Assembly (NCBI GenBank): GCA_031771865.1
Contig: JASISA010000003.1
Coordinates: 310,001-374,000 of the forward strand
Direction: 5' to 3'
Length of the DNA stretch: 64,000 nucleotides
From: Nothophaeocryptopus gaeumannii
Lineage: Eukaryota > Ascomycota > Dothideomycetes > Mycosphaerellales > Mycosphaerellaceae
The notes under the pieces are model-generated. The model did no database searches. It saw only the letters and a list, made by a program, of their open reading frames with translations, and was not told the DNA's origin. Shown here one piece after another: positions 1 through 10,684 of this stretch (within the stretch, counting starts at the first letter, position 1; each line of letters starts with the position of its first letter). The position numbers and the translations under genes are program-made.

Positions 1-586
1 ATGGAGACTTACCAGGTAGGCGGTGCAACAGCATCACGCTTCAGCTGGCAAGTAAGCTGGTGACGCCACTGGTAGAGCTGATGCAGGAACAAAGCTTACC
101 TACCGATCAGATCCGGATACCGCCAGACACGCAGCCACGCAAGGCGTTAGCTCACTTGTGCTCACCGGCGAAAATGATAGAGTATGCGACTAGTCGTGAT
201 CCCATACCGAACGCTTTCAGTCCGCTCCTCATACAAGGCATGCTCGGCGATGAGTTCCGATTAGCGACAAGTTCACATTCCGATTGAGACCAAAGAGGTT
301 GCAGTCCACGAAAGAAGTTCCTCGCGGATGCAGCGGAAACATCCAAGTTGCCAATAGGGCTGTAGAGTTGCAGCGCCGAAGGAGCAACAAGGCTCAAAGC
401 TTGTCTGAAAATAGGGATTTGCCGTTCCTTTTTCAGTCCTACATCATTGACAATCAGTATGGCTCATCATACAAATGTACAGAGGTATCTCATGCTCAAA
501 TGCGAAACGTCGTAGCTCTCTCCAAGACTTTACCACAACCACTCACGCTTCGAAAGCTCGATTGATGGTTTGGAGTGAAGTCCATG
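1..586. other. No supported gene at the left edge
   Basis: Only short overlapping open frames are present on both strands, none with recognisable protein similarity. The stretch lies downstream of the stop codon of the minus-strand TRP channel, so it probably holds that gene's 3' UTR plus intergenic DNA. I see nothing else in it. Confidence 0.5.
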
Positions 587-2473
587 CTAAAGGCCATTCG
601 CCCTCCCATCCGGGCCTGGTGTTAGCTCTCTGAGCATACTCTTCAGCTCTCTCACCTCGTCCATCAATTTCCTGACTTCCAGAAGCGTGCCGTCAACGAC
701 AACGTCTGGACTCGTGTCTTCGACGCGCTTGCTCCAGCCGGTACCTTCAACATCCAACTCTCCCTCTAGCTGTTCCCACTCCTCAATCGTATCGTCGTCG
801 CTTTCTTGCCGGCTGCGATTGAACTTGACGATTCGCGCTGTTCTGGTTTCCAGCAGTGCCGTGATGCATAGCAGAGGGCTGTATATGATTCCCATGACTA
901 TGTCGTTGAGCTGTTCGTATCGCGCTTTTGGCATCCACCATTCGAATGGCAATATCAGGCCAAAGATCTCGATCAGATTGAACGGGGCGATGAAGACGTT
1001 CTCATCAGGCGCTCGGACGAATTGCATCGTTTTCTGCGCGAACAATGCAAGATATTCGTCTGTCGCATTGCCCGTAATGTCCTCGTACGCAGAGTTGTAG
1101 AGAGCGATCAGAACATTCAGCAGAATGACAATGATGACGAAGTTGTAAATGTAGTAAAGGATCAATCCAAACGGCGGCGCGAAGTTGTCCCATTCGTCGA
1201 AGATTGGGTCACCCATGATCGCGTTTAACATAGCCTTGACGATGAAGTTCGAGGCAGTGATCTGCTTGTCAACCTGGTCCATTCCAATGAAACCTTGGAA
1301 GAAGCCGATCAGTACGATAATGAGAAGCGCGAAGAAGATCAGCGACTCTTTCATCATCACCTTAAGAACGACAAGCATGGCGCCGAAGAATCGGAAACTG
1401 TCCAGGTACAGCATGAGTCGCATCCAGAACATCGGCGCGCTAAAGGCTAAGAAGTTGTAGCTCAGCTCGTTCATGTGGTACCTTCGGGGCGAGCCCCAAT
1501 CATGGCCAAGTGCAACCATGCGGAGGACGAAGGATACCAACAGCAGCGTGTAGAGGGTAGTGTTAAAGATATTCCAGAAGCCGAAGTAGTATCGGCCGAT
1601 CTTGAGGAACTTCGATGTCTCGTCACAGATAAAGCCGGCGGCGAAAATGTACAGCAGCCCCTCGACGACATCCAGCTCGCCGCCGGCATTGATGGTGTTG
1701 ATGGCGCCTGTATACAGTGCCAAGAAGGTCAAAGAGATCAAGACCTGCAATCCGTTCTGGTACTGCGGCACGCGCATACGGTCTGGGTCGAAATGATCCC
1801 AGTAGTTTGTGCTCGTCTTGAGCTTGTAGTCCGTGAAGCGCGAAGGATCGTCCTCGTCTTGAACGAGCCAGCCTCGCCATAGATGGTTGATGCACTTCTG
1901 ATATCCGGAGCTTCCTATTACTCGGACAGCATGAATGTCGACTGCCTTTTCTATGGCATTGGCGGCCGCAGTGTCCTCTCCATCGACAACAATGCTGTAT
2001 CGCTTCAGGAGCACCTCTTGCATAAGGTAGGGCAAGTCCTCCTCATCTTCAATGATGTGCTTAGCAAGAACCTCGCAAGCCTCTGCTCTCAAGTCGTGTA
2101 GATCCGCATCCCAAAGCTCCAGTATCGCCTGCTTCTTGAACCAATGCTTCACCATCAGCAAGCAGTACACGACGCATGCGCCATGGTCCTCGTCGGAGCC
2201 GCTGATCTTGCCAGCAGACTTGGCGGTCTTTATGACAGCTGGAGTGATGACATTGGAGTGAGGCGCCGTGATGCGCTCTTCAGGTAATTCGCATGGGATC
2301 ACTTGTTCGAGCTGGTACTTTAGTCGCAGGGCCACGAACGTGACTTGCTTCGCCGGGATCGCGGATACGATGTTGTCTTCGCGGTGAGAAGGTAAGAGTC
2401 TCGTCAGCTCGTCATGAAGGCCGCGGTGCCGGTCATGGTCGTCCGAAGAGAATATCCTCCCCCAATTGACCAT
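587..2473 (-). CDS. YVC1: Vacuolar TRP-type calcium channel, Yvc1-like
   Basis: Single-exon 628-aa polytopic membrane protein. The N-terminal ~230 residues are a soluble cytosolic region. Hydrophobic segments follow from about residue 240, including QVLISLTFLALYTGAI, EGLLYIFAAGFICDE and TLYTLLLVSFVLRMVALG, then a long hydrophobic stretch around ESLIFFALLIIVLIGFFQGF. The pore region contains GDPIFDEWDNFAPPFGLI, followed by the last transmembrane segment ending LNVLIALYNSAYEDI. That PPFGLILYYIYNF...LIALYNSAYEDI arrangement is characteristic of fungal Yvc1 channels, which release Ca2+ from the vacuole. The C-terminus is acidic, then helical (EVRKLMDEVRELKSML), possibly a short coiled coil. Length fits the family (yeast Yvc1 is about 675 aa). 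The start is an ATG. The gene is divergent from EAF7. Family assignment is firm; ion selectivity is inferred from the family. Confidence 0.9.
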   Translation of the reverse strand: MVNWGRIFSSDDHDRHRGLHDELTRLLPSHREDNIVSAIPAKQVTFVALRLKYQLEQVIPCELPEERITAPHSNVITPAVIKTAKSAGKISGSDEDHGACVVYCLLMVKHWFKKQAILELWDADLHDLRAEACEVLAKHIIEDEEDLPYLMQEVLLKRYSIVVDGEDTAAANAIEKAVDIHAVRVIGSSGYQKCINHLWRGWLVQDEDDPSRFTDYKLKTSTNYWDHFDPDRMRVPQYQNGLQVLISLTFLALYTGAINTINAGGELDVVEGLLYIFAAGFICDETSKFLKIGRYYFGFWNIFNTTLYTLLLVSFVLRMVALGHDWGSPRRYHMNELSYNFLAFSAPMFWMRLMLYLDSFRFFGAMLVVLKVMMKESLIFFALLIIVLIGFFQGFIGMDQVDKQITASNFIVKAMLNAIMGDPIFDEWDNFAPPFGLILYYIYNFVIIVILLNVLIALYNSAYEDITGNATDEYLALFAQKTMQFVRAPDENVFIAPFNLIEIFGLILPFEWWMPKARYEQLNDIVMGIIYSPLLCITALLETRTARIVKFNRSRQESDDDTIEEWEQLEGELDVEGTGWSKRVEDTSPDVVVDGTLLEVRKLMDEVRELKSMLRELTPGPDGRANGL

Positions 2474-2887
2474 ATCTCAGGTCGGTGCAAGTCTGTCGCA
2501 GGTGGGTATAGTAGTTGGATTGTCTGCCAGCAATTGATCAGGAATAGCGAGGGTATTAGGGACTCGCGAGCAGTTGAGGCTCAGCGAAGGATTCTCAAAT
2601 GAATTGGTAGTGTTTTCACAGAGAATGGGACGAGGTTAGTTGGTGTGTTGCGAAACAAGTTGGCAGAGCTGGAGAGCTGCTCAAGCTCAAGCTTGGCCAC
2701 GCGCAGCGACGTCAATCAAGCGCGTGGCTGCACGGTCCACAGACAGTGGCCTGTTCGTTACTAACACGCGCCGGCAACGCGTTCCCCAATCGTAGCCCTC
2801 AATCGCCGACGAACACCTTTGTCCATCGCCCAACATTCACCTCCCATTCGCATGTGAAAGCCTTAATCAGACTTCACCCTACCCACC
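2474..2887. promoter_or_regulatory. Divergent promoter region, YVC1 / EAF7
   Basis: About 410 bp between two divergent ATGs, so it must hold both promoters and 5' UTRs. The 3' part (about 2800-2887) is C- and T-rich just before the EAF7 ATG, as is common upstream of fungal start codons. No specific factor site is claimed. Confidence 0.5.
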
Positions 2888-3832
2888 ATGCCTCCCAGAA
2901 AGAAAGCGCGACTCTCACAAGCAACGTCACCCGCTCCCGAGTCGCAATCCAAGACGCCCACACCAGCCGAGGAGACCGATGTGGAAGGAACCCCAAAGCA
3001 AGACGAAGATGCATTGCTCAATGACCCATGGACAGACGAAGAGGAGATTGGCCTGTTCAGGGGCCTGATGAGATGGAAGCCGACGGGCATACACAAGCAC
3101 TTCCGCCTCATGGCACTACACGCTTGGCTGTTGGAGGAACGGTACATACATCCAGCGAATCTACACACGCGACCTGCTGGGATATGGGCGAAGCTTAATA
3201 CGATGTTCGACTTACCGGCACTTGATGCGAGGGAGGATGCGCGGCAGCTACCTGCGCTGGACACAGATGGAAGCAAGAAAGAAGTCGAAGCAGAGCCAGT
3301 AGATCACGATGCCGATGTGTACAGCGAGGCTGCGAACAAGATTGATGAGGAGGATTTCGCACTGCCGGCAGAGGAGGGCTTTGAAGATGAGATGTGGAAA
3401 AGGCGAATACCAGAGAATGCTGCGGAGCCAGATGAGGATGGCGATTCTGAGCCGGAGCTACCCGAGCTGAACATGGCAGAAGACCCTCCTGTGCGGTTTG
3501 TGCCAAGCTTCAGTGTTGAGCCGAGCGAAGCGGCAACTCCGGGCACTCGAAAGAGTAAAAATGCGAGTGCGAGAAAGGCTGTCGGGAAAGCTGCGGCGAG
3601 TACCAGGAGGAGCGCGAGGCAAGCTGAAAGCACGGCTGATGAGGAGGAAGTTGCGGAAGAAGAGGAGCCAGAGGAAGCTGAAGAAGAGGCCGAGGAAGAA
3701 GCTGAAGAGGAGGAAGAGAGCGAGAGGGAATCTCAGGCAAGCACGCCTGCACCCAGGTCGACGAGATCCACGAAGAGCACGCGAGGGAAGCCTACTGGGA
3801 GACCGAGAGGACGACCTCGCACGCGGAAGTGA
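2888..3832 (+). CDS. EAF7: NuA4 histone acetyltransferase subunit Eaf7
   Basis: Single-exon 314-aa protein. The CT20/Eaf7 (human MRGBP) domain lies at about residues 45-115, with WTDEEEIGLFRGLMRWKPTG, then GIHKHFRLMALHAWL, and further on TRPAGIWAKLNTMFDLP. This is the signature of the Eaf7 subunit, which works with Eaf5 and Eaf3 in the NuA4 complex that acetylates H4/H2A in the nucleus. The rest is disordered: an acidic middle (the EDE-rich stretch near 3640-3720) and a basic tail ending GRPRGRPRTRK, an AT-hook-like motif that could bind DNA. The N-terminus PPRKKARLS looks like a nuclear localisation signal. Length is within the fungal range. The start is the first ATG of a frame preceded by a C/T-rich leader. 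Confidence 0.9.
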   Translation: MPPRKKARLSQATSPAPESQSKTPTPAEETDVEGTPKQDEDALLNDPWTDEEEIGLFRGLMRWKPTGIHKHFRLMALHAWLLEERYIHPANLHTRPAGIWAKLNTMFDLPALDAREDARQLPALDTDGSKKEVEAEPVDHDADVYSEAANKIDEEDFALPAEEGFEDEMWKRRIPENAAEPDEDGDSEPELPELNMAEDPPVRFVPSFSVEPSEAATPGTRKSKNASARKAVGKAAASTRRSARQAESTADEEEVAEEEEPEEAEEEAEEEAEEEEESERESQASTPAPRSTRSTKSTRGKPTGRPRGRPRTRK

Positions 3833-4194
3833 CTGAAGCTAGCAAAATCCGATATAATGCTGCGCATTCGCTGTTGGAGCACATGTTTTGTGTCACAATT
3901 TACGCAACAACCAATCTGCCAAATAGTATGTTCCCAGGCGTATTGGTACAGTATCTACCACGTTCGAACGAATGATTTGCGGTGAGCCCCAGTGAAGTCT
4001 CGGGTACCTTACTCCATGCTCGACATACTGGGTTTGAGAGCGTCAACACAGCATTACATGCCCGATTGGGATTTAATCCCGAAGGATGCCAGTTCTGAGG
4101 TGATATTTGCTCACTACATTTGCTCTCACATGCTGATGTGCATTCGTCATCACAAACAACGACGGATTCGGCATTCTTTCTACGGGCATGTTTT

Positions 4195-4650
4195 TTACCG
4201 ATACTGCGATATGAATGCGATTGTGCTGGAGTCCGAACACCATGTCCCATTTGCAGTCCGGTCGATATAGTTCCAGCCAGCGCCAATCGCCTTGCTGGTG
4301 AATACGATGTGCGATGAACCATGTAGATCGAGTTTCTTGAATTGGAGAATCTTCCACGTGGTGAATGGTGGCACGCTTACCGTCCACGGTTGTCGGCGGC
4401 CGGCACCCATCATTCTTGTGGAATAATCAGAGCCTCCGTACATCCAGTTCTCTAGTCTCACGTAGCTGATGAGGGTTGCGAAAGCTGGTAATTGTGCTTG
4501 ATGGTGCTGCCTGTCCTGCCGCTGATGGCGTTCTGCTTGGACTTCAAGGCGAGTACGTAGGTGGACTTCTCCGCCTCGCAGACCCCGGTTATGTATGGCC
4601 CGTGCGCCAGCTCCTCAACCTCAGTCCGTGGAAGGAGACTTTACTACAGC
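4195..4650 (-). pseudogene. Possible minus-strand gene remnant, unidentified
   Basis: Two adjacent minus-strand stretches look protein-like but sit in different frames. The upstream part (about 4650-4480) reads EELAHGPYITGVCEAEKSTY and on. The downstream part (about 4470-4195) reads SYVRLENWMYGGSDYSTRMM, later KKLDLHGSSHIVFTSKAIGA, before a stop. No start codon, clean intron or family match is evident. It may be a decayed gene, or a real small gene whose introns I cannot resolve. It lies between EAF7 and a small membrane-protein gene. The rest of 3833-4866 shows nothing I can support. Confidence 0.22.
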
Positions 4651-4866
4651 CACCGCCTATGAGCTGAAGCGATATTACTTCGACATGTAGCATGAGTACA
4701 GATTTCAATACAGAACTCTTCCGTAATATCTCGCGGCGCGGCAACCGAGCATGATTGCTTTCCTGGCCACGTAAGCCCAAGGCGTTATCATCCTCGACGA
4801 CGAGCACCCCTGGAGTTCTGACATCCTGTCCTCCACATTCCATCTTAATCAACTAATACTGCCAAG

Positions 4867-5291
4867 ATGGCTTTCATGGACATATTCAAGGTAATCGTTT
4901 GCTATTCAGAACGCCTCAGCAGATGACTGACTGCCATCAGATCCTCTTCCTTCCCGCAATAATCGCCGCCGGGATCTACCTCTTGCTCTCCGTCGTCCTC
5001 ATCCCACTCATCAGACATCACCGCGAACGATACTCCCAGTACCTACCTCTCGACTCAATACAGCAACATACGAACTCTTTCCGCGACCGGATAGGGAACT
5101 TCATCATGCGCATGGTCGTGCCGCGACGACAGATGGTCGTGGATGCTGAGGGTGGGGCCTGGAGTCGGAGAGGATCAAGAAGCGGGAGTGGCGACATCTT
5201 TGGAGATGAAGAGGGAGATAATATGGCAGGATTTGATGTCAATAGGATTGACCGGACGGTGAGGGGTGGAGATGTTGAGGCACATCGATGA
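4867..5291 (+). CDS. Small single-pass membrane protein, function unknown
   Basis: Two exons: 4867-4890 and 4941-5291, with a 50-nt intron (GTAATC...CCATCAG). They give a 124-aa protein starting MAFMDIFK. A hydrophobic segment, LFLPAIIAAGIYLLLSVVLI, follows at once and looks like a transmembrane anchor or uncleaved signal. After it comes a polar tail of about 90 residues rich in Arg, Gly, Ser and Asp (RRGSRSGSGDIFGDEEGDN). I do not recognise the family. Without splicing the frame has no ATG that keeps the hydrophobic segment at the N-terminus, so the intron model is preferred. Location is inferred to be the endomembrane system. Neighbours give no functional clue. Confidence 0.6.
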
Positions 5292-5696
5292 TGCGTTGAG
5301 GAGGTCGGACATGAGTCGTCTGCGGAATGGCATAGTGCCGTATATGGATACAAAAATGGCATGCTCAGGTGCATGCTAGGGCCCTGAAGGCCGAAGCAAG
5401 AGATGCAGGCCTCCACCGCTTTTGAGCAGCAGTGATAACAGAACCATAGCAGTTTGAATGTGAGGAAGATCGAACCGCCAACGACGACGTGAGGTCGGGC
5501 ATCGGGCAACAGGACGTGGGTCTATCGCATGTGCGAGGCCAGCGCCAAAACAGGAAGGAAGCAACATAACAGGGAAGTCGCGAGCTGCTCTTTCCCCAAT
5601 CTCATTTCAACTTCATCTCTTGCAACACTTCCCGAAGACGCCCACCTCCCCCCACCTACGTCCGCCTTCGCAACACTTACACTTCACCCGCCCACC

Positions 5697-6679
5697 ATGT
5701 TCGATTGCACCGGCAGCCTCGAGATCTTTGTCTCGCGCATCGATTCCCAAGAGCCGAACCCTCGCTATCCGCCGTCATCATCACCGCATGCACCTGACGC
5801 CGATGGCAACCTACAGCCGACGCAACTACCGACCCAAGAGCGCTTCTTTGTTTGCGCTTTCATAACCGAGAAATTCGACTGGATGGGAGCCGACGTTATC
5901 AGGATGAACTTCTGGCTTGACTATGGCGCGCCACAAGCTCGGGAATACATCTTGCTGTCGGAGTGCAGCAGTATCGGGCCGAAGCTGCGAAGCGAAGCAG
6001 AGCAGCAGTATCATGATGGCTGTTTTGCGGGCATGCGACGGCTTGCAATGAAGTCTGCAGTCTTGTGTCCGGGTACGCCACCTCTCAACAACCGTCATTT
6101 GGATACAGAAGCTGACAGGTCAAGTTGGTGAGGACATGCTCCCACTCGAAGCCCGCGAATACGACCAAGGCAAGCTTGTGATCACTCTGCAGCGTGGCTA
6201 CAAGATGTCAAACTACTTGGAGAACGAGCAACGAGTCGAGCACGTCTTCCAGCCTGCCAGAGAAGCCATTGGCCAGCCGGTCACTGTTACCTTCGGCTAT
6301 GCTACCCAATGTGAGAACTTTCAGTTGAGAAAGGCCAGCTACGATGCTAACAGTTGCCAGTCCGAGGCGCCGTTCAGTTGACTTCTACGACGACACTTGC
6401 GGCGTTTCATCAGCCAAGCCTGCAGCTCGCGCGTGCGCCAGTGCTAGGCAAGCGCGTCCGAGAGGTATGCTTCGACTGCTGTTCTCCGTATGTGCGGTGC
6501 CATTCTGACTAGTGAAGTAGGAGGATCGAGTTGCAGATGTCATTCAGTCTGCTGCTCAAGAGCCACAGTCGAAAAGAACGAAGCTCCTCCCTGAGGAATC
6601 TTTTGCGGTCGACGTTGACGAGGGTTCGAAGTACCACGGGCCGCTGTCGCCAAAGTGGATTGCCGATTCTGATATGTAA
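5697..6679 (+). CDS. DUF7918-like fungal protein, copy A
   Basis: Four exons fit: 5697-6072, 6119-6310, 6361-6464 and 6521-6679. Introns of 46, 50 and 56 nt keep one frame and give 276 aa. The middle carries GKLVITLQRGYKMSNYL and ends the second exon with VTVTFGYATQ. The next gene has the matching GKIVVTLQRG and IEFTFYYTTR, so the two are tandem paralogs. The tail, with QEPQSKRTKLLPEE, is charged. I associate this beta-rich layout with the fungus-specific DUF7918 family, whose function is unknown; that link is from memory. Copy A lacks the strong N-terminal YIEAVSGQRF motif of copy B and seems more diverged. The ATG at 5697 follows a C-rich leader; the frame is open further upstream but without a convincing start. 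Confidence 0.55.
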
Positions 6680-7036
6680 AGAGAAGTGACGCCAGCTGAT
6701 TTCACGAGTGTCTGGATCTGCACCACTGCTGCGATATAAAGACAGATCATGTGTGCTTGTTGTCACCATTTGCTGAAGTAGATGGAACACGTGTCAGGTG
6801 GAAAGCATACTGAGTTCAGTGTTGATTTGCACATGCACTTTGCGCGCCTCATCTCTGCAACTTTCACTTGACCCTGAATGTTCAGAACGCATGTGCTGAA
6901 ATCCAGTAAAGGACAGCTATCTCTTCTCCGTCCTTTCTTGACCTTGACATCCACCTGACACAAGCAACCTGCGCTCTCCACGACCGCCGACAGACACACA
7001 AATCCAAAGACCCACATCCTACAAGCTCACGACATC

Positions 7037-8198
7037 ATGTTCGATCGTAAATCTGGCGCAGAGGTCGTCATTAAGCCTTTTGGCGAGCACATGGTTGCCT
7101 ATTCGGAGTTTGAGGCACCGAACACTACAGACATCTCGACGCAGGGTCGCAACGAGCGGTACATCGAAGCTGTTAGCGGTCAGCGCTTCATAATCGAAGT
7201 GAACCTCACCGAATGCTTCTCCTTCCACGCAGCCAAGCAGGTTCGAGTAATCTACGACGTCGACGGCGGCATTGTCAATATCGCCTACCACATCACCAAC
7301 ACAGGAGGAAAGAACCACGGAGAGCTATCTGACAAGCTGAAGGACTACCTTGCCATCGTGTATGGTCATCCGAAGCGAGTTGGGATGGAATTTGCAAAGC
7401 TCGATGGCGGTGAGAAAAGACGCTGGCCCTATTGACCTGACAGAATCGCTGACGGTGGCAGTCGACAATCCCAAGCTCCTGACACAAGCCGAGGAGCGGC
7501 ATGAAGCAGATCGACGTGGCAAAATCGTTGTCACGTTACAGCGTGGGAACATCATGGCGGCCGCAACTGATACAGATCGAAAGCGGGAGGGGGACGAAGA
7601 TGTTCCTCCTGACAACGTCTTTCTCTCGCAGAGAACCACAGAGAAGGTCATCTACAAGTTTAGACGCACGCACTCTACGATGCTCGACTCACCACTCTTA
7701 GACGAGATGATCTACAGCTGACAATCAATAGGCCCGTGGTTGTTGGAGAATGCGACCGCCCCAAGTACGCAGCTCCGTTCAAGCCATTTGACAAGCATGG
7801 CGAAAAGATTGAATTTACTTTCTATTACACTACTCGCTGTAAGTTGTGCACAGCATCAATCTCCAACACGTCGCTAAAAAGTTCGTAGCCTGGCTCGTGA
7901 TGAAGGGCGTCTTGCCGCCAATCGAGACACGAGAGGAGCTCATCGTGGTAAGTCCCGTCCACCTTCAATCAGAACTGCAGTGACTGACGTGACATCGCTG
8001 GAAGAGGAGCAAGAGAACCCTGCCAAGAAGACCACGGTTGAGCTCATGAAGATCAAGAAGGAGAAGAGCAAGGGGAAAGAGAGAGCGATCGACCTTAGCG
8101 GACCATCCGAGGACCGTGCTGCTAAGCGCGCTCGTCTACAGAGAAAGCTGGAGATCCTCAAGGTGCAAGCCGAGCTCGCCGAGCTGGACGATGAGTAG
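7037..8198 (+). CDS. DUF7918-like fungal protein, copy B
   Basis: Probable exons are 7037-7409, 7444-7657, 7732-7838, 7889-7947 and a last exon from about 8007 to the stop at 8198. The final acceptor is uncertain, because the CAG at 7980 would place a stop directly in frame. The first intron (7410-7443) is only 34 nt and should also be checked. Motifs in order are RYIEAVSGQRFIIEVNL, a variable middle, GKIVVTLQRGN, EKVIYKPVVVGE (across a junction), KIEFTFYYTTRSWLVMKGVL, and a basic tail KIKKEKSKGKERAIDLSGPS. The IEAVSG...F.I, FTFYYTTR and lysine-rich tail resemble DUF7918 proteins. Function is unknown; the tail could be a nuclear signal. It lies 357 bp downstream of its paralog in the same orientation. 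Confidence 0.6.
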
Positions 8199-8343
8199 GG
8201 ATCAGGAACGGCAAGCTCGTGATGCGGCCGCGATGATGATGCCTTGAGCGGATCCAGGACCTTCGACATGGACTTTCGAGGATCTGGACGTCTGCATGAC
8301 CCTGCGAGACAGGACTCTGCACCTTCAGCCACACAGGCTTTGG

Positions 8344-8935
8344 ACGTGCTAAGCAAAAGTTTGCCTTGTGGAAGCGTTCTGCGATTTGCGTAATCGAATG
8401 GAAAGCATATATCAGACTGGCTTCGCCACTACGGCTCTCGTCCAAGAGCCTTCTCTCATATGCCTAGATGGAACATTCCTAGAAGTCTTATCGACTGTGA
8501 TCTGCTTCCATTTCTTGATATGACCTCTGCGACACGGAAATTCGCGTGGCTTCATATGACTGATCGGGACCTAGGACCCCTGCATTCTAGATCTCTCTCA
8601 AGATTATTCAACGCGCTCCGAGACTCCGCACCATCATCTTGTCTGAATCATTCCCGTTCTATAATGTCCGGGAGGCCGCTACGACCCAGGATGACTGTAC
8701 CCCTTGGGCTACGATCCTCTACTCGTACACGAAGAAATTCCTGCGTTCAATCAAGAAAGCCTATGCTGCTCGCGCCGAGAAGAGGTTCAAGGAGTTGAAG
8801 GCACTGGACGTCATCGAGATCGGAGTGGATCGGCACTATTCGCTGCCAAGGGTGTGTGAGAAGTGGGTGAAGGACAAGGAGGAGATTGTGAAGGCGATTC
8901 GGGAGGTGGCGAATGCATATTTGAAGGAGGAGTAG
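8344..8935 (+). pseudogene. Decayed paralog of the neighbouring F-box-like gene
   Basis: Fragments in three frames line up in order with the minus-strand gene at 9697-10684. FCDLRNRMESIY (about 8379-8414) matches LPAEIRNRIYSYV. CLDGTFLEVLSTVICFHF (about 8461-8514) matches YGENIFLQVQSNAFNYFF. KFAWLHMTDRDLG (about 8538-8576) matches NLAFLSELDADSR. IIQRAPRLRTIILSES (about 8605-8652) matches LLRQAPNLRTLWMSD. The last ORF ends IREVANAYLKEE, matching FREIANKYLKEE. In-frame stops and at least two frame changes separate the pieces, so it cannot encode a full protein. The region around the F-box also seems shortened. The relic and the intact gene are convergent, as after an inverted duplication. Confidence 0.7.
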
Positions 8936-9696
8936 GTGGGGAGAGAGGTGGAAGATTATCACAAGCGGACATCACTGGTGAGCATCGCCCTGGACTCCAA
9001 CATATCGCCTTCTGGACGTCCATCCCACTCACATCCAAGGGGTTCAAATCGACATTCTCAACACATTCCAGTCATCCGACTCTCCGAAGTACACACCCTC
9101 AGTCCGTTCAGAGCGTCTTTGTCTTCTATCCACCAGCGAACAACAATCACAACACGATGGCTGAGATGATGCGATCACTTCGGATGTTCGGCCTCACTGT
9201 CAATGCGCCGGCCTCGACAATGTCGACGTTGGCCATCGCTCGTTGATTCAGAGTCAACGTGAGGTCGGGCCTTCGAAAGGAGATGGCGAGTGGAGTAAAG
9301 GTGCGGATTTTCTGAACACATGACCTACACAGTTACGGGAAATTGGGAAAACATGTGGATTGATAGGATGACATGTCGATGGCAAGATATGCTACATACC
9401 GCTTCAGAAGGAATGTCCGAACCGCAAAGGAAAACGGAGGGTCTCCCAGCCTCTGAAGCAACAACACATCCATCCCCGAGCGTCCGGCTCCAAAGCCTGC
9501 CGATGCTAGGCGGGTTGTGCTCAGCTCAGCTGATGCTCTTGTCCCTTCTCGGGCCATTGAGACCGGAATGGTTGCTCCGCAACTCTCCCTCGTTCCACTT
9601 CGAGCCCTGTTCTCGCTGACCAGACCGCCGAGCTTTCAATCGACATTCTGGCGCCTTGTGGTGACGACTTAGAACCGGCCATGCCGAGTCTTCGCC

Positions 9697-10684
9697 TTAC
9701 TCCTCCTTCAAGTACTTATTCGCTATCTCCCGAAACGCAATCATGAACTTCCGAACCGTCTCATCGCGCTCCGCCGGAGTATCTGGAATATGCGTATACA
9801 ACCTAAACCACTGTTCCTCCTTCTTCACCTTGATAAGATCCAGCGCCTTCCAGGTCCTACCAGCGCGCTTGTAGTCCTCCTGCAGACCGAGTAGAAGCTT
9901 CTTGAGGCGGCGTGCGAGAACGACTGCCCAATCGCGCTCGTCGGTCGTGGCGCCCGGTGTCGACTTGCCCTTCGTAGCGGTCGCGGCATTCTTGAGGTCG
10001 TGATGAAGAACGTAGTCACTCATCCAGAGCGTGCGGAGGTTTGGTGCTTGACGGAGGAGTTTGAGCATTTCGTGGACGCTGGCGTCGGACCAGCGAGAGT
10101 CGGCGTCGAGTTCGGAGAGGAAGGCTAGATTTTGGGTTCCGATGGTCTTGAAGAAGTAGTTGAAGGCATTGGACTGTACTTGAAGAAAAATATTCTCCCC
10201 ATACGCGATTGGCGCGGCTTCTTGGTGGATCTGCTTGTTGGTTTGGAGCAGGGCTAGTGGATTGGGACCAGTTGGGGCCCATTTGCGGCGTCTCTTGTCC
10301 CACAACTGGCCGGGGTGATGGTGCTCGTTGAGGAAGTTGTTGCTGGTAACCACTTTCATGTGATGGTCGCCGTGAGTGGGACCGATCACGTTGTAGGTGT
10401 AGAGGCCGATAGGTTTGAGCTCCGTGACCACGTAGCTGTAGATCCGATTTCGAATTTCTGCCGGCAGGTCGAGGAGGCGGCACGGCTTCTTGCCGTGGAA
10501 GTCGAGAAGGATTTTGCCTCTCAGACGACCATCCTTGACTTTGATCTGCGAAAGAGGGTATGGATCAGCATAGGGTCTCAAAGACAACAACAACGTTCGT
10601 GCATACCAGGCTGAAGTTGTAAGCCGCGCTGGCCGCCTGAATTTCGTCTAAAAACTCTTTCAGCAGTTCGCCTTGATCAGCCAT
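9697..10684 (-). CDS. F-box-like (LPAEIRNRIY) fungal protein
   Basis: Two exons: 10607-10684 (26 codons, MADQGELLKEFLDEIQ...) and 9697-10545, separated by a 61-nt intron (GTATGC...TTCGCAG). They give 308 aa. The second exon contains CRLLDLPAEIRNRIYSYVVT, the hallmark of a large fungal group related to F-box proteins. LALLQTNKQIHQEAAPIAYG follows and is equally typical (L..T.+QI..EA.P..Y). The C-terminal half is alpha-helical and charged and ends FREIANKYLKEE. Members are often lineage-specific and multiply duplicated. A role in substrate recognition for ubiquitin ligases is usually assumed but rarely shown. A second, broken copy faces it at 8344-8935. The first exon is supported by frame continuity and good splice sites. 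Confidence 0.75.

Noticed and set aside
10016..10483. Minus-strand 155-codon open frame
   Set aside because: It is an alternative frame of the F-box-like gene and has no protein character of its own.
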